The translations under genes were made by a program, and so were the position numbers. From Rhodococcus sp. X156 (GTDB lineage: Bacteria > Actinomycetota > Actinomycetes > Mycobacteriales > Mycobacteriaceae): a stretch of 64,000 nucleotides of DNA. The stretch lies in contig NZ_CP034766.1 of the NCBI RefSeq assembly GCF_004006015.1, positions 2,141,001 through 2,205,000 of the forward strand, in the 5' to 3' direction. The notes beneath the pieces were generated by a model that did no database searches, had not been told where the DNA came from, and was given only the letters and a program-made list of their open reading frames with translations. Below, piece by piece: positions 53,836 to 63,243 of the stretch (position 1 is the stretch's first letter; each line of letters starts with the position of its first letter).

Positions 53836-54942
53836 TCAGCGGGTGTGCGCCGGGACGAACGGTGGCGCCACCACCTCGCAGGGCAGGCTGCGCCCGCGCA
53901 CGTCCACCACCACCTGGCTGCCTGGGGACAGGCCCGCGGCGGTGTCCAGCAGCGCCAGCGCGATGCCGGTGCGCAGGGTCGGCGAGAATGTCCCGGAGGT
54001 GGTGCGGCCGACCAGCACGCCGTCGACGAGCACCGGCATGTCCGCCCGTGGCACACCGCGCCCGCTGGCCCGCAGGCCCCAGGTACGGCGCACCGGACCG
54101 GTCGCCTTCTCCGCCTCCAGCGCCTGCTTGCCCCAGAACTCCGGCTTGCCCCAGCCGACGGCCCAGCCCGCCCGCGCCTGCACGGGGGTGATGTCGGCGG
54201 TGAGCTCGTGGCCGTGCAGCGGGTAGCCCATCTCGGTGCGCAGCGTGTCCCGGGCACCGAGCCCGCACGGCTGTCCCCCGAGCGGCTCGGCCGCGGCCAG
54301 CAGCGCGGCGAACAGCTCGGCGGTGTCGGCCCACCGCGGCAGCAGCTCGTAGCCGTGCTCACCGGTGTAGCCGGTGCGGCACACCCGCACCGCCCGGCCC
54401 TGCCACTGCGCGTCGGCGAAGGCCATGTAGTCCATGTCCTGCGGCAGGCCCAGCTGGGCGAGCACCTCCGCCGAGCGGGGACCCTGCACGGCCAGCACGC
54501 CGTGGCCGGTGTGCTCGTCGGTGACGGTGACCCCCGCGGGCGCCGCCGCGGACAGCGCGTCACAGACGGCGGCGGTGTTCGCGGCGTTGGGCACCAGGAA
54601 CACCTCGTCGTCGCTCACCAGGTAGGCGATGAGGTCGTCCACCACGCCGCCGTCGGGGGTGCAGCACAGGGTGTACTGCGCCTGGCCGGGGCTGATGCGG
54701 CCCAGGTCGTTGGTGAGGCAGCGGTTGACCAGCTCGGCCGCGCCCGGTCCGCGCACCGCGGCCTTGCCCAGGTGGCTGACGTCGAACACCCCGACGGCCT
54801 CGCGCACGCTGGTGTGCTCGGCGACCACCCCGGCGTAGGACACCGGCATCTCCCAGCCGCCGAACGGGGCGAAGGTGGCGCCCAGCGCGACGTGCTGGTC
54901 GCGCACCGGGCTCTGGCGCAGCTGGCTCGACTGTTGGTCCAC
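53836..54942 (-). CDS. gcvT: Glycine cleavage system T protein (aminomethyltransferase)
   Basis: The protein has 368 residues. It transfers the methylene group from the aminomethyl-lipoyl H protein to tetrahydrofolate. [57 protein letters not shown] and [11 protein letters not shown] are typical of the folate-binding domain. The C-terminal segment [19 protein letters not shown] closes the fold. The GTG at 54942 has TACCGT 6 nt upstream on this strand (54954-54949), supporting a leaderless start over an in-frame start 141 bp upstream. Other gcv genes are outside the window; lipoate genes are 7 kb away. Confidence 0.94.
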   Translation of the reverse strand: MDQQSSQLRQSPVRDQHVALGATFAPFGGWEMPVSYAGVVAEHTSVREAVGVFDVSHLGKAAVRGPGAAELVNRCLTNDLGRISPGQAQYTLCCTPDGGVVDDLIAYLVSDDEVFLVPNAANTAAVCDALSAAAPAGVTVTDEHTGHGVLAVQGPRSAEVLAQLGLPQDMDYMAFADAQWQGRAVRVCRTGYTGEHGYELLPRWADTAELFAALLAAAEPLGGQPCGLGARDTLRTEMGYPLHGHELTADITPVQARAGWAVGWGKPEFWGKQALEAEKATGPVRRTWGLRASGRGVPRADMPVLVDGVLVGRTTSGTFSPTLRTGIALALLDTAAGLSPGSQVVVDVRGRSLPCEVVAPPFVPAHTR

Positions 54943-54948
54943 GTGCTG

Positions 54949-54954
54949 ACGGTA
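54949..54954 (-). promoter_or_regulatory. -10 hexamer TACCGT for leaderless gcvT
   Basis: Read on the minus strand it ends 6 nt before the GTG at 54942. It argues against a glycine riboswitch in the mRNA leader. Confidence 0.55.
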
Positions 54955-55013
54955 TCCCGCGGTGCCGGCGCGAACCGCTGGCGGCAGCCCGGACGCCGCT
55001 GCCGGCCCGGCAC

Positions 55014-55019
55014 TAGCAT
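55014..55019 (+). promoter_or_regulatory. pepA promoter -10 element (TAGCAT)
   Basis: TAGCAT lies 52 bp before the pepA GTG. The ~45-nt leader ends in AAGGAG (55059-55064). Confidence 0.5.
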
Positions 55020-55071
55020 CACGGGACAGAGACACGCGCTGTTCCCGCAGACCATCCCAAGGAGTCACCAC

Positions 55072-56592
55072 GTGAGCGCTCAACCAGCCAAGGCCCTGCC
55101 CACCACCCCCGAGCTGCGGCTGGTCGAGGAGGTCGAGGGCGGCGTCGACGTGCTGGTCGTCGGGCTGCTGAAGGGCTCCAACGGCGACTCCCCCAGCCCG
55201 GAGCTGGTGGGCGCGGACGTGCTCGGGGGCAGCGAGCTGCTCGCCGAGCTCGCCGTCCTCGGTGCCACCGGCTCGGCCGGTGAGGTGACCAAGCTGCCGA
55301 CTCGGGGTGCGGTGGGCGCCGCCACGCTGCTCGCGGTCGGGCTCGGCGCGCTAGAGGAGGGCACCAGCGCCCCCACCGGCGAGCAGGTCCGTCGCGCCGC
55401 CGGCGTGGCCGCGCGCGCGCTGGCCGGCACCGCCCGCGCCGCCACCACGTTGTCCACGGTGGACCTGGGCGCCACCGCGGAGGGCGTCATCCTGGGCAGC
55501 TACGTGTTCACCGCGTACAAGTCCGAGGCGGGCAAGGCGCCGCTGGCCCGGATGGACCTGGTGGTCCCGGACGCCGCCGACTCCGCCGCCAAGGCCGCGC
55601 TGGCCCGCTCCACGGCGATCGGCGGTGCAGTGGCCACCGCCCGCGAGCTGATCAACACCCCGCCCAACGACCTGTTTCCCGCCTCCTTCGCCGACCGGGC
55701 CGCCGCCCTGGGCAAGGCCGCCGGGCTCAAGGTCGAGGTCCTGGACGAGAAGGCCCTGGCCAAGGGGGGCTACGGCGGCCTGCTCGGGGTGGGGCAGGGC
55801 TCCAGCCGGCCCCCGCGCCTGGTGCGGCTGTCCTACACCGGGGGCAAGCGGGGCAAGCCCTCGGTGGCGCTGGTCGGCAAGGGCATCACCTTCGACACCG
55901 GTGGCATCTCCATCAAGCCCGCCGCCGGGATGGACGCGATGACCTCCGACATGTCCGGTGCTGCTGCCGTGGTCGCCACCGTGGTGCTGGCCGCACAGCT
56001 CGCGCTGCCCATCAACGTGACCGCCACCGTGCCGATGGCGGAGAACATGCCCTCCGGCACCGCGCAGCGCCCCGGCGACGTGCTCACCCAGTACGGCGGC
56101 ACCACGGTGGAGGTGCTCAACACCGACGCAGAGGGCCGCCTCGTGCTGGCCGACGCGATCGTGCGGGCCTGCGAGGACAACCCCGACTACCTCATCGACA
56201 CCGCCACCCTCACCGGCGCGCAGATGGTCGCCCTGGGCAACCGCACCCCCGGCGTGATGGGCACCGAGTCCTTCCGGGACCGCGTCGCGGTGATCTCCCG
56301 CGAGGTGGGCGAGGGCGGCTGGGCCATGCCGCTGCCCGCCGAGCTGCGCGCCGAGCTGGACTCCCCCATCGCCGACCTGGCCAACGTCGCGGGCAACCGC
56401 TGGGCGGGCATGCTGGTGGCCGGCACCTACCTCAAGGAGTTCGTGGCCGACGGGGTGCAGTGGGCGCACATCGACATCGCCGGCCCGTCGTACAACACCG
56501 GCAGCCCGCACGGCTACACCGGCAAGGGCGGCACCGGCGTTCCGGTGCGCACCATGATCGCCGTCCTGGAGGACATCGCCGAGCACGGCTGA
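55072..56592 (+). CDS. pepA: Leucyl (cytosol) aminopeptidase
   Basis: This 506-residue M17 family di-metal aminopeptidase removes N-terminal residues, preferably Leu. The metal-binding core is complete: [20 protein letters not shown] (Lys, Asp), [12 protein letters not shown], and the M17 signature [14 protein letters not shown]. The N-terminal ~170 residues form the macrodomain-like regulatory domain. The start is the GTG after AAGGAG, giving [17 protein letters not shown]. It is divergent from gcvT. A perfect 14-bp hairpin 60 nt past its stop, inside the convergent neighbour's coding end, probably terminates it. Confidence 0.94.
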   Translation: MSAQPAKALPTTPELRLVEEVEGGVDVLVVGLLKGSNGDSPSPELVGADVLGGSELLAELAVLGATGSAGEVTKLPTRGAVGAATLLAVGLGALEEGTSAPTGEQVRRAAGVAARALAGTARAATTLSTVDLGATAEGVILGSYVFTAYKSEAGKAPLARMDLVVPDAADSAAKAALARSTAIGGAVATARELINTPPNDLFPASFADRAAALGKAAGLKVEVLDEKALAKGGYGGLLGVGQGSSRPPRLVRLSYTGGKRGKPSVALVGKGITFDTGGISIKPAAGMDAMTSDMSGAAAVVATVVLAAQLALPINVTATVPMAENMPSGTAQRPGDVLTQYGGTTVEVLNTDAEGRLVLADAIVRACEDNPDYLIDTATLTGAQMVALGNRTPGVMGTESFRDRVAVISREVGEGGWAMPLPAELRAELDSPIADLANVAGNRWAGMLVAGTYLKEFVADGVQWAHIDIAGPSYNTGSPHGYTGKGGTGVPVRTMIAVLEDIAEHG

Positions 56593-56631
56593 TCCGCTCG
56601 CGGCGGGGACTCGCGTCAGCAAAGGCCCAGG

Positions 56632-56976
56632 TCAGCCCCCGGACAACCCGGCCGCCCGCCTGCGCACGATGCGCAGGCGGGCGTCGTGGTCCCGCATCCG
56701 CTGCGGGTAGCCCACCCGGTGCACGTCGTACACCGGGATCCTCAGGTCCTTGCCCAGCCGGCGCGCCGCGTCGGGGCCGTCGACGCGGCGGCGCGTCCAC
56801 TCCCCGTCGTGGGCCACCAGCACCACCGTCATCCCGGTCACCGCGGTGGCCGGCTCGACGTAGGCCTCCACCCCGAGGTGCTCGCGCGCCCATGACCGCA
56901 GGTGACGCCCGTCCGCGGGCTCGGCCCGCTGCCACCGGTTGATCGCCGTCACGTCGCGGCGTCGCCGCCTGAACAT
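56632..56976 (-). CDS. Conserved hypothetical protein (114 residues)
   Basis: A small basic protein begins MFRRRRRDVTAINRWQRAEP and has EHLGVEAYVEPATAVTGMTVVLVAHDGEWTRRRVDG. RLGKDLRIPVYDVHRVGYPQRMRDHDARLRI follows. The middle alternates predicted strands and helices. I recall short proteins of this type, sometimes labelled oxidoreductase, near pepA in related genomes, but no cofactor motif is visible and I assign no function. The ATG follows GGTGGGG on this strand. It is divergent from lpdA across a 200-bp region containing a perfect inverted repeat. Its last codons carry the hairpin that may terminate pepA. Confidence 0.7.
   Translation of the reverse strand: MFRRRRRDVTAINRWQRAEPADGRHLRSWAREHLGVEAYVEPATAVTGMTVVLVAHDGEWTRRRVDGPDAARRLGKDLRIPVYDVHRVGYPQRMRDHDARLRIVRRRAAGLSGG
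56653..56683 (+). terminator. Perfect hairpin serving pepA, embedded in the convergent gene's coding end
   Basis: CGCCCGCCTGCGCA (56653-56666) and its exact complement (56670-56683) surround a 3-nt loop, 60 nt past the pepA stop. On the other strand it encodes residues near the end of the 114-residue protein. Confidence 0.65.
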
Positions 56977-57019
56977 CCCCACCGTGTGTCCCCCGGTCAC
57001 GTCTGCTCGCACTGCCGTT

Positions 57020-57047
57020 GTGGCACTGAGCGGGTCGATAGTGCCAC
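57020..57047. promoter_or_regulatory. Perfect inverted repeat GTGGCACT-N12-AGTGCCAC (operator candidate)
   Basis: Eight-base perfect arms are separated by 12 nt in the divergent region between the 114-residue hypothetical gene (start 56976) and lpdA (start 57177). The centre-to-centre spacing of 20 nt is about two helical turns, as for a dimeric repressor. It is too loosely looped and too far from any stop codon to look like a terminator. Confidence 0.5.
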
Positions 57048-57176
57048 CTCGCCACCCGGCCGAGTTGGAGAAGTGAAAGGATGACCGGGCACCTGCTGCA
57101 CCACCCGTCCCACCGGCGAGACGCCGCACTTCCGGTGCTGGACAGCAGGACGTGCGGCGACGACGAAGAGGAGACG

Positions 57177-58562
57177 ATGTTGAGCGAAGCCACCGACCTG
57201 GTGATCCTCGGCGGAGGTTCCGGCGGGTACGCCTGCGCGCTGCGCGCGGCCGAGCTGGGCCTCACGGTCACGATGATCGACAACGACAAGGTGGGTGGCA
57301 CCTGCTTGCACAAGGGCTGCATCCCGACCAAGGCCCTGCTGCACGCGGCCGAGGTGGCCGACTCCGCCCGTGAGGGTGACGCCTTCGGGGTGAAGACCTC
57401 CCTCGAGGGCATCGACATGAGCGGCGTCAACTCCTACAAGGACGGCGTGATCGCCAAGCTCTACAAGGGACTGCAGGGCCTGGTCAAGAGCCGCAAGATC
57501 ACCGTCGTGGAGGGCACCGGCCGGCTGGTCGACAACACCACGGTGGAGGTGGACGGCGAGCGCTACACCGCCACCAAGGCCGTCGTGCTGGCCACCGGCT
57601 CCTACGCCCGCAGCCTGCCCGACCTGGAGATCACCGGTCGCGTGGTCACCAGCGACCAGGCGCTCAACCTCGACTACGTGCCCGAGCGGGTGGTGGTGCT
57701 CGGTGGCGGCGTGATCGGCGTGGAGTTCGCCAGCGTGTGGCGCTCCTTCGGCGCGGAGGTCACCGTGGTGGAGGCGCTGCCCCGCCTGGTCGCGCTGGAG
57801 GACGAGTGGTCCTCCAAGCAGCTCGAGCGGGCGTTCCGCAAGCGTGGCATCACCTTCAAGACCGGCGTGAAGTTCACCGGCGTGGAGCAGTCCGACTCCG
57901 GCGTCACGGTCAGCCTGGAGAAGGGCGACCCCCTCGAGGCCGACCTGCTGCTGGTGGCCGTGGGTCGCGGACCCCGCACCGCCGACATCGGCTTCGCCGA
58001 GGCCGGCGTGGAGATGGATCGCGGCTTCGTCCTCACCGACGAGCACCTCAAGACCAGCCTGGACGGCGTCTACGCCGTGGGCGACATCGTCCCCGGCCTG
58101 CAGCTGGCCCACCGGGGCTTCGCCCAGGGCGTCTACCTGGCCGAGCACCTCGCCGGCCTGGAGCCGGCGCCGATCGACGAGACCGGGATCCCCCGCGTCA
58201 CCTACTCCAACCCCGAGGTCGCCTCGGTCGGGCTCACCGAGTCCCAGGCCAAGGAGAAGTTCGGCGAGGTCAGCACCGTCGTCTACGACCTCGCCGGCAA
58301 CGGCAAGAGCCAGATTCTCAAGACCGCCGGCGGCGTCAAGCTCATCCGTGCCGGCGGCAAGGACGAGCAAGGTCCCGTGGTGGGCGTGCACATGGTGGGC
58401 GCCCGCGTCGGAGAGCTCGTCGGGGAGGCCCAGCTGGTCTACAACTGGGAGGCCTACGCCGACGACGTTGCCCAGCTCATCCACGCCCACCCCACCCAGT
58501 CAGAGGCTTTCGGCGAGGCGCACCTGGCGCTGGCCGGCAAGCCCCTGCACGCACACTCCTAA
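57177..58562 (+). CDS. lpdA: Dihydrolipoyl dehydrogenase (second copy, beside sucB)
   Basis: This 461-residue FAD enzyme is the E3 subunit of 2-oxoacid dehydrogenases. The FAD motif ILGGGSGGYACALRAAELG, redox disulfide GGTCLHKGCIPTKALLHAAEV, NAD motif VLGGGVIGVEFASVW, second FAD motif YAVGDIV and C-terminal IHAHPTQSEAFGEAHLALAG with its His are all intact. The sequence differs from the LpdC-type paralogue at 3.8 kb (CLHKGC versus CLNVGC). The ATG follows GAAGAGGAG; a farther in-frame start adds family-unlike residues. sucB begins 49 bp downstream, so this copy likely serves the 2-oxoglutarate or pyruvate complex. Confidence 0.94.
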   Translation: MLSEATDLVILGGGSGGYACALRAAELGLTVTMIDNDKVGGTCLHKGCIPTKALLHAAEVADSAREGDAFGVKTSLEGIDMSGVNSYKDGVIAKLYKGLQGLVKSRKITVVEGTGRLVDNTTVEVDGERYTATKAVVLATGSYARSLPDLEITGRVVTSDQALNLDYVPERVVVLGGGVIGVEFASVWRSFGAEVTVVEALPRLVALEDEWSSKQLERAFRKRGITFKTGVKFTGVEQSDSGVTVSLEKGDPLEADLLLVAVGRGPRTADIGFAEAGVEMDRGFVLTDEHLKTSLDGVYAVGDIVPGLQLAHRGFAQGVYLAEHLAGLEPAPIDETGIPRVTYSNPEVASVGLTESQAKEKFGEVSTVVYDLAGNGKSQILKTAGGVKLIRAGGKDEQGPVVGVHMVGARVGELVGEAQLVYNWEAYADDVAQLIHAHPTQSEAFGEAHLALAGKPLHAHS

Positions 58563-58611
58563 CCACCGTTAACAGCTTCACTCCGCTACGACTGACGAGG
58601 AGTCAGACGAA

Positions 58612-60504
58612 ATGGCCTTCTCCGTCCAGATGCCGGCCCTCGGTGAGAGCGTCACCGAGGGCACCGTCACCCGCTGGCTCAAGCAGGAGGGCGACACGGT
58701 AGCCGTCGACGAGCCGCTGCTCGAGGTCTCCACCGACAAGGTCGACACCGAGATCCCCTCGCCGGCCGCCGGCGTGCTGCAGCGCATCGTCGCCGCCGAG
58801 GACGAGACGGTCGAGATCGGCGCCGAGCTCGCCGTCATCGCCGAGGAGGGTGAGTCCACCGACGACGGTGGAGACTCCGCCGACGACACCGCCGAGCAGG
58901 ACAGCACCGAGGACGAGGACTCCGCTCCGGAGCCCGAGGCCGAGGAGTCCGGCGCCGAGGAGTCGAGCACCGAGGAGTCCGGCGCAGAGGAGTCCAGCCA
59001 GGACCAGGACGAGGCTGAGCAGGCACCGGCCGGTGGCGCCAAGCCCAACAAGGGTGGCTCCGGCACCGACGTGACCATGCCCGAGCTGGGCGAGAGCGTC
59101 ACCGAGGGCATCATCACCCGCTGGCTCAAGCAGGTCGGTGACGAGGTCGCCGTGGACGAGCCCCTGGTGGAGATCTCCACCGACAAGGTCGACACCGAGA
59201 TCCCCTCCCCCGTGGCCGGCGTGCTCCTGGAGCAGACCGCCGCCGAGGACGACACCGTCGAGGTCGGCGGGGTGCTGGGCAAGATCGGCTCCGCCGACGA
59301 CGCCTCCGCCGGGGCCGACGACACCGACGACAGCGAGCCCGAGCAGGAGACTGCCGAGGGCGAGGCCACCCAGGACGAGACGGCGCAGCGCGCCGAGACC
59401 GACGACGCCGCGGAGGAGGCCGCCGAGGAGCAGGAGGCGGCCGAGCCGGCCAAGGCCGAGTCCAAGCCCGCCGAAGCCAAGCCTGCTGACTCCAAGCCTG
59501 CCGACTCCAAGCCGGACGCGAGCACCTCGGCTGGGGACAAGGGCTCCGCGCCCTACGTGACCCCGCTGGTGCGCAAGCTCGCCAACCAGAAGGGCGTGGA
59601 CCTCGACTCGCTCACCGGCACCGGGGTGGGTGGCCGCATCCGCAAGCAGGACGTGCTCGCCGCCGCCGAGGCCAAGGACGCCGACTCCCAGCAGGCCGCT
59701 CCGGCCGAGGAGGCCGCCAGCACCAGCGACACCGGCCGCTCCCCCGCGGCCACCGCTGGCGTGCGTCCCGAGCTGGCCGCCCTGCGTGGCACCAAGCAGA
59801 AGGCCAACCGGATCCGGCAGATCACCGCCACCAAGACGCGGGAGTCGCTGCAGACCACCGCGCAGCTCACCCAGACCTTCGAGGTCGACATGTCTCGGGT
59901 GGCGGCGCTGCGCACGCGGGCCAAGGCCTCGTTCCAGAAGTCCGAGGGCGTCAACCTGACGTTCCTGCCGTTCTTCGCCAAGGCCGTGGTGGAGGCGCTC
60001 AAGGCGCATCCCAACGTCAACGCCTCCTACAACGAGGACGCCAAGGAGATCACCTACCACGGCGCGGTGCACCTGGCGATCGCCGTGGACACCCCCAACG
60101 GGCTGCTCTCCCCGGTGATCCACAACGCCGGCGACCTGTCCCTGGCTGGGCTGGCCCGGGCCATCGCCGACCTGGCCGACCGCACCCGCAACAACAAGCT
60201 CAAGCCCGACGAGCTCTCCGGCGGCACGTTCACCATCACCAACATCGGCAGCCAGGGCGCCCTGTTCGACACCCCGATCCTGGTCCCGCCGCAGGCGGGC
60301 ATGCTCGGCACGGGCGCCATCGTCAAGCGGCCGGTCGTGGTCACCGACGAGCTCGGCAACGACTCGCTGGCGATCCGGTCGATGTGCTTCCTGCCGCTCA
60401 CCTACGACCACCGCCTCATCGACGGTGCCGACGCCGGACGCTTCCTGACCACGGTCAAGCAGCGACTGGAGGACGCAGCGTTCGAGGCTGACCTCGGTCT
60501 GTAG
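58612..60504 (+). CDS. sucB: Dihydrolipoamide acyltransferase E2 (SucB type) with two lipoyl domains
   Basis: The protein has 630 residues. Two lipoyl domains, near residues 1-78 and 152-228, share LGESVTEG-[TI]-[VI]-TRWLKQ and the lipoylation motif [12 protein letters not shown]. They are joined by Glu/Ser-rich linkers. A peripheral subunit-binding domain (about 315-350, [23 protein letters not shown]) and a catalytic domain follow, the latter with [17 protein letters not shown] near the C-terminus (catalytic His). In actinobacteria this E2 is often shared between pyruvate and 2-oxoglutarate dehydrogenase. GAGGAG precedes the ATG. It is sandwiched between lpdA and lipoate synthesis genes. 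Confidence 0.95.
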   Translation: MAFSVQMPALGESVTEGTVTRWLKQEGDTVAVDEPLLEVSTDKVDTEIPSPAAGVLQRIVAAEDETVEIGAELAVIAEEGESTDDGGDSADDTAEQDSTEDEDSAPEPEAEESGAEESSTEESGAEESSQDQDEAEQAPAGGAKPNKGGSGTDVTMPELGESVTEGIITRWLKQVGDEVAVDEPLVEISTDKVDTEIPSPVAGVLLEQTAAEDDTVEVGGVLGKIGSADDASAGADDTDDSEPEQETAEGEATQDETAQRAETDDAAEEAAEEQEAAEPAKAESKPAEAKPADSKPADSKPDASTSAGDKGSAPYVTPLVRKLANQKGVDLDSLTGTGVGGRIRKQDVLAAAEAKDADSQQAAPAEEAASTSDTGRSPAATAGVRPELAALRGTKQKANRIRQITATKTRESLQTTAQLTQTFEVDMSRVAALRTRAKASFQKSEGVNLTFLPFFAKAVVEALKAHPNVNASYNEDAKEITYHGAVHLAIAVDTPNGLLSPVIHNAGDLSLAGLARAIADLADRTRNNKLKPDELSGGTFTITNIGSQGALFDTPILVPPQAGMLGTGAIVKRPVVVTDELGNDSLAIRSMCFLPLTYDHRLIDGADAGRFLTTVKQRLEDAAFEADLGL

Positions 60505-60511
60505 CGCCACG

Positions 60512-61396
60512 ATGCGCGTGGTCGTCGCCGGCTCCTCCGGCCTGATCGGCACAGCCCTGGTGGCTCACCTGCGCGCAGGTGGGCACGAGGTGCTGCGGCT
60601 GGTCCGGCGCACGGCGGGAGCCGGCGACGAGCACGAGTGGGACCCTGCGGCCGGCCACGGTGCCGACGCCGCGCTCGACGGCGCCGACGCCGTGGTGAAC
60701 CTCTGCGGCGTCGGCATCGGCGACAAGCGCTGGACCGGCAGCTACAAGCAGCAGATCCGGGACAGCCGCATCGCCCCTACCGAGGTGCTGGCCCGGGCAG
60801 TGCTCGCCCAGGGCGTGCCCACCTTCCTCAGCGCCAGTGCCGTCGGCTACTACGGCGACACCGGCGACGCGGTGGTCACCGAGGCGTCCCCGGCCGGACC
60901 GGACTTCCTCTCCCAGGTCTGCGCCGACTGGGAGGGCGCCGCCCTGCCCGCGGCAGCGGCCGCCCGCGTGGTGCTGCTGCGCACCGGGCTGGTCCTCGCC
61001 CCCAGCGGCGGACTGCTGGGCCGGCTCAAGCCGCTGTACTCCCTGGGCCTGGGCGGGCGCCTGGGCAGCGGCCGGCAGTACTACCCGTGGGTCTCCCTGG
61101 ACGACCAGGTCGCCGCCATCGCCTTCGCGCTGGAGAACCCAGCCATCTCCGGCCCGATGAACGTCACCGGGCCCGCGCCGGTCACCAACGCCGAGTTCTC
61201 CCGTGCGCTCGCCGCGGTGCTGCACCGCCCCGCCCCGTGGGTGGTGCCCGGCTTCGCCCTGCGCGCCGTCCTCGGGGAGTTCGCCACCGAGGGCGTGCTG
61301 GCCGGGCAGCGGGCCGTGCCCGCGGTGCTGCAGCAGGCCGGCTACCGGTTCCGGCACGCTGACGTGGCGTCCGCCCTACGGGCAGCCTGCCGCTGA
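60512..61396 (+). CDS. TIGR01777 family epimerase-like protein
   Basis: This 294-residue atypical extended short-chain dehydrogenase has an N-terminal Rossmann motif [18 protein letters not shown] and [38 protein letters not shown] carries the Tyr of the active-site region. The DUF1731 C-terminal segment is [35 protein letters not shown]. Members have no proven general function; related proteins affect cell division or lipid metabolism. It begins 7 bp after the sucB stop and precedes lipB by 26 bp. Co-transcription with the lipoate-related genes is likely, and a link to that pathway is conjecture. Confidence 0.88.
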   Translation: MRVVVAGSSGLIGTALVAHLRAGGHEVLRLVRRTAGAGDEHEWDPAAGHGADAALDGADAVVNLCGVGIGDKRWTGSYKQQIRDSRIAPTEVLARAVLAQGVPTFLSASAVGYYGDTGDAVVTEASPAGPDFLSQVCADWEGAALPAAAAARVVLLRTGLVLAPSGGLLGRLKPLYSLGLGGRLGSGRQYYPWVSLDDQVAAIAFALENPAISGPMNVTGPAPVTNAEFSRALAAVLHRPAPWVVPGFALRAVLGEFATEGVLAGQRAVPAVLQQAGYRFRHADVASALRAACR

Positions 61397-61408
61397 GCGC
61401 GCCGGGCG

Positions 61409-61414
61409 TAGCGT
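61409..61414 (+). promoter_or_regulatory. -10 hexamer TAGCGT for lipB
   Basis: It ends 8 nt before the lipB ATG. It would give lipB an independent leaderless transcript inside a closely packed run of genes. Confidence 0.55.
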
Positions 61415-61422
61415 GTGCGCCC

Positions 61423-62178
61423 ATGAGCGCACCCACCCGTTCGCTGCGGGCCGGCCACGACGCCGTGGTGGTCTCCCGGCACGGACTCCTCGACTACACC
61501 GAGGCCCTGGCCCTGCAGCGCGCCCACGCTGCGGCCCGCGCCGACGGCACCGGTGCGGACACGCTGATGCTGCTGGAGCACCCGCCGGTGTACACCGCGG
61601 GGCGGCGCACCACCGACGAGGAGCGCCCCACCGACGGCACCCCGGTGATCGACGTGGACCGCGGCGGCAAGATCACCTGGCACGGCCCCGGCCAGCTGGT
61701 CGGCTACCCCATCATCGGGCTGGCCGAGCCGCTCGACGTGGTGGACTACGTCCGGCGCCTGGAGCAGGCCCTGATCACCGTCTGCGACGACCTCGGCGTG
61801 CCCACGGGACGCGTGGACGGCCGGTCCGGGGTGTGGCTGGCGGCCACCAGCACCCAGCCCGAGCGCAAGATCGCCGCCATCGGCGTGCGGGTGCAGCGCG
61901 GGGTCACCCTGCACGGGTTCGCCCTCAACTGCAGTGCCGACCTGCGCAGCTTCGACAGCATCGTTCCGTGCGGCATCACCGACGCCGGGGTCACCTCGCT
62001 CACCCGCGAGCTGAACCGGCAGGTCGAGCCCGCCGACGTGGTCGACGCCGTCACCACCGCGGTGCTGGCCGCGCTCGAGGGTGCGCTGCCGCTGACCGAG
62101 CGGGACCTGCCGCGGCGCCCCCTGCAGGTACCCGGCCTTGACCTGCACCTGGGTTCCCTGGCCAGCAGCCAACCCTGA
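61423..62178 (+). CDS. lipB: Lipoyl(octanoyl) transferase
   Basis: This 251-residue enzyme moves octanoyl from octanoyl-ACP to lipoyl-domain lysines. The [18 protein letters not shown] signature is at 80-97. The catalytic Lys149 lies in [23 protein letters not shown], and the acyl-accepting Cys183 is in [15 protein letters not shown]. The length is slightly above the typical ~230 because of a C-terminal extension. The ATG lies 8 nt past a TAGCGT hexamer. The recipient sucB is immediately upstream and the partner lipA downstream, with one short-chain dehydrogenase gene between. Confidence 0.95.
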   Translation: MSAPTRSLRAGHDAVVVSRHGLLDYTEALALQRAHAAARADGTGADTLMLLEHPPVYTAGRRTTDEERPTDGTPVIDVDRGGKITWHGPGQLVGYPIIGLAEPLDVVDYVRRLEQALITVCDDLGVPTGRVDGRSGVWLAATSTQPERKIAAIGVRVQRGVTLHGFALNCSADLRSFDSIVPCGITDAGVTSLTRELNRQVEPADVVDAVTTAVLAALEGALPLTERDLPRRPLQVPGLDLHLGSLASSQP

Positions 62179-62198
62179 TCACAGGGTATGCATAGAGA

Positions 62199-63197
62199 AT
62201 GAACGTTCGAGCGACGCGCCCCACGTGGACCGAGATCGACATGCTGGACCAGAGCGGCCGCACCATCGTGGTGACCGGTGGGACTGGGGCGCTGGGTCTG
62301 CGGTCGGCCTGTGCGCTGGCCGAGCGTGGGGGCAAGGTGCTCATCACCGCCCGCAACCCCGAGCGGGGGGCTGCTGCGCTCGAGGAGGTCACCGCCTGCG
62401 CCACCGGGCAGCGCCCCGAGCTGGTGCAGCTCGACCTGGGGGACCTCAGCTCGGTGCGCCACGCCGCGGCCGACATCCGCGAGCGCACCGGTGACTCCGT
62501 GCACGCGCTGATCAACAACGCCGGCATCATGGCTCCGCCGCTGACCCTCACGGTGGACGGCTTCGAGTCACAGTGGGCCACCAACCACCTGGGCCACGCT
62601 GCGCTCACCTGGCTGCTCTACCCCGCGCTGACCGCCACCCAGGGCGCTCGGGTGGTCACCGTCTCCAGCGTCACCGCACGCTTCGCCAAGATCTCCCCGC
62701 TGCGACTGGACGCGCAGAGCCGCGGCGCCGACTACAACCCGCAGTCCGCCTACTCCCGCTCCAAGCTGGCCAACCTGCTCTTCGCCTTCGAGCTGCACCG
62801 CCGTCTGCGGGTGGATGCCCCGCACGTGCTGAGCGTGGCTGCGCACCCCGGCTTTGCCGCCACCAACCTGGCCAACAGCATGCAGCGCGGCCCGCGCAGC
62901 CTCACCGGCCGCGTCACGGAGTTCGGCATCGGCCTGCTGGGCCAGACGCCTCGCCGGGGTGCGCTGCCCCAGCTCTACGCGGCCACCGCGCCCGGAGTGC
63001 TCAGTGGCGAGTACTACGGCCCCTCCGGACTCGGGCAGCTGCGCGGCGCCCCAGAGCTCATCGGGCCCTCCCCCGTCGCCCAGGACGAGCGGCTGGCCAA
63101 GGTGGTGTGGTCGCTCAGCGGGCAGCAGTCCGGCATCGTTCCCGCGCCCAGCCTCATCCACCCGTCGGGACCGTCCAACCGCATCTCGCACGGCTGA
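62199..63197 (+). CDS. Short-chain dehydrogenase/reductase
   Basis: This 332-residue classical SDR, retinol dehydrogenase/protochlorophyllide reductase-like, has the NAD(P) motif TGGTGALG (26-33), [11 protein letters not shown], the substrate segment [18 protein letters not shown], Ser in VSSVTARF and the YxxxK pair Tyr185/Lys189 (YSRSKLAN). The C-terminus is longer than the core fold. NADP preference is suggested by the basic residues TARNPERG after strand 2. The substrate is unknown. The ATG at 62199 lies 20 bp after lipB; a later ATG (MLDQSGRT) would remove 14 residues. Its insertion between lipB and lipA interrupts the usual adjacency. Confidence 0.88.
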   Translation: MNVRATRPTWTEIDMLDQSGRTIVVTGGTGALGLRSACALAERGGKVLITARNPERGAAALEEVTACATGQRPELVQLDLGDLSSVRHAAADIRERTGDSVHALINNAGIMAPPLTLTVDGFESQWATNHLGHAALTWLLYPALTATQGARVVTVSSVTARFAKISPLRLDAQSRGADYNPQSAYSRSKLANLLFAFELHRRLRVDAPHVLSVAAHPGFAATNLANSMQRGPRSLTGRVTEFGIGLLGQTPRRGALPQLYAATAPGVLSGEYYGPSGLGQLRGAPELIGPSPVAQDERLAKVVWSLSGQQSGIVPAPSLIHPSGPSNRISHG

Positions 63198-63230
63198 CTC
63201 GCCGCCCCAGGGGTGTCCGTTCGCCGGGCG

Positions 63231-63236
63231 TAGGAT
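63231..63236 (+). promoter_or_regulatory. -10 hexamer TAGGAT for leaderless lipA
   Basis: It ends 7 nt before the GTG at 63244. No ribosome site is present. Confidence 0.6.
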
Positions 63237-63243
63237 CCGGGAC

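Noticed and set aside
54943-55071. Possible glycine riboswitch for gcvT
   Set aside because: The gcvT start lies 6 nt from a TACCGT -10, so no leader exists; no glycine aptamer sequence was seen in the gap.
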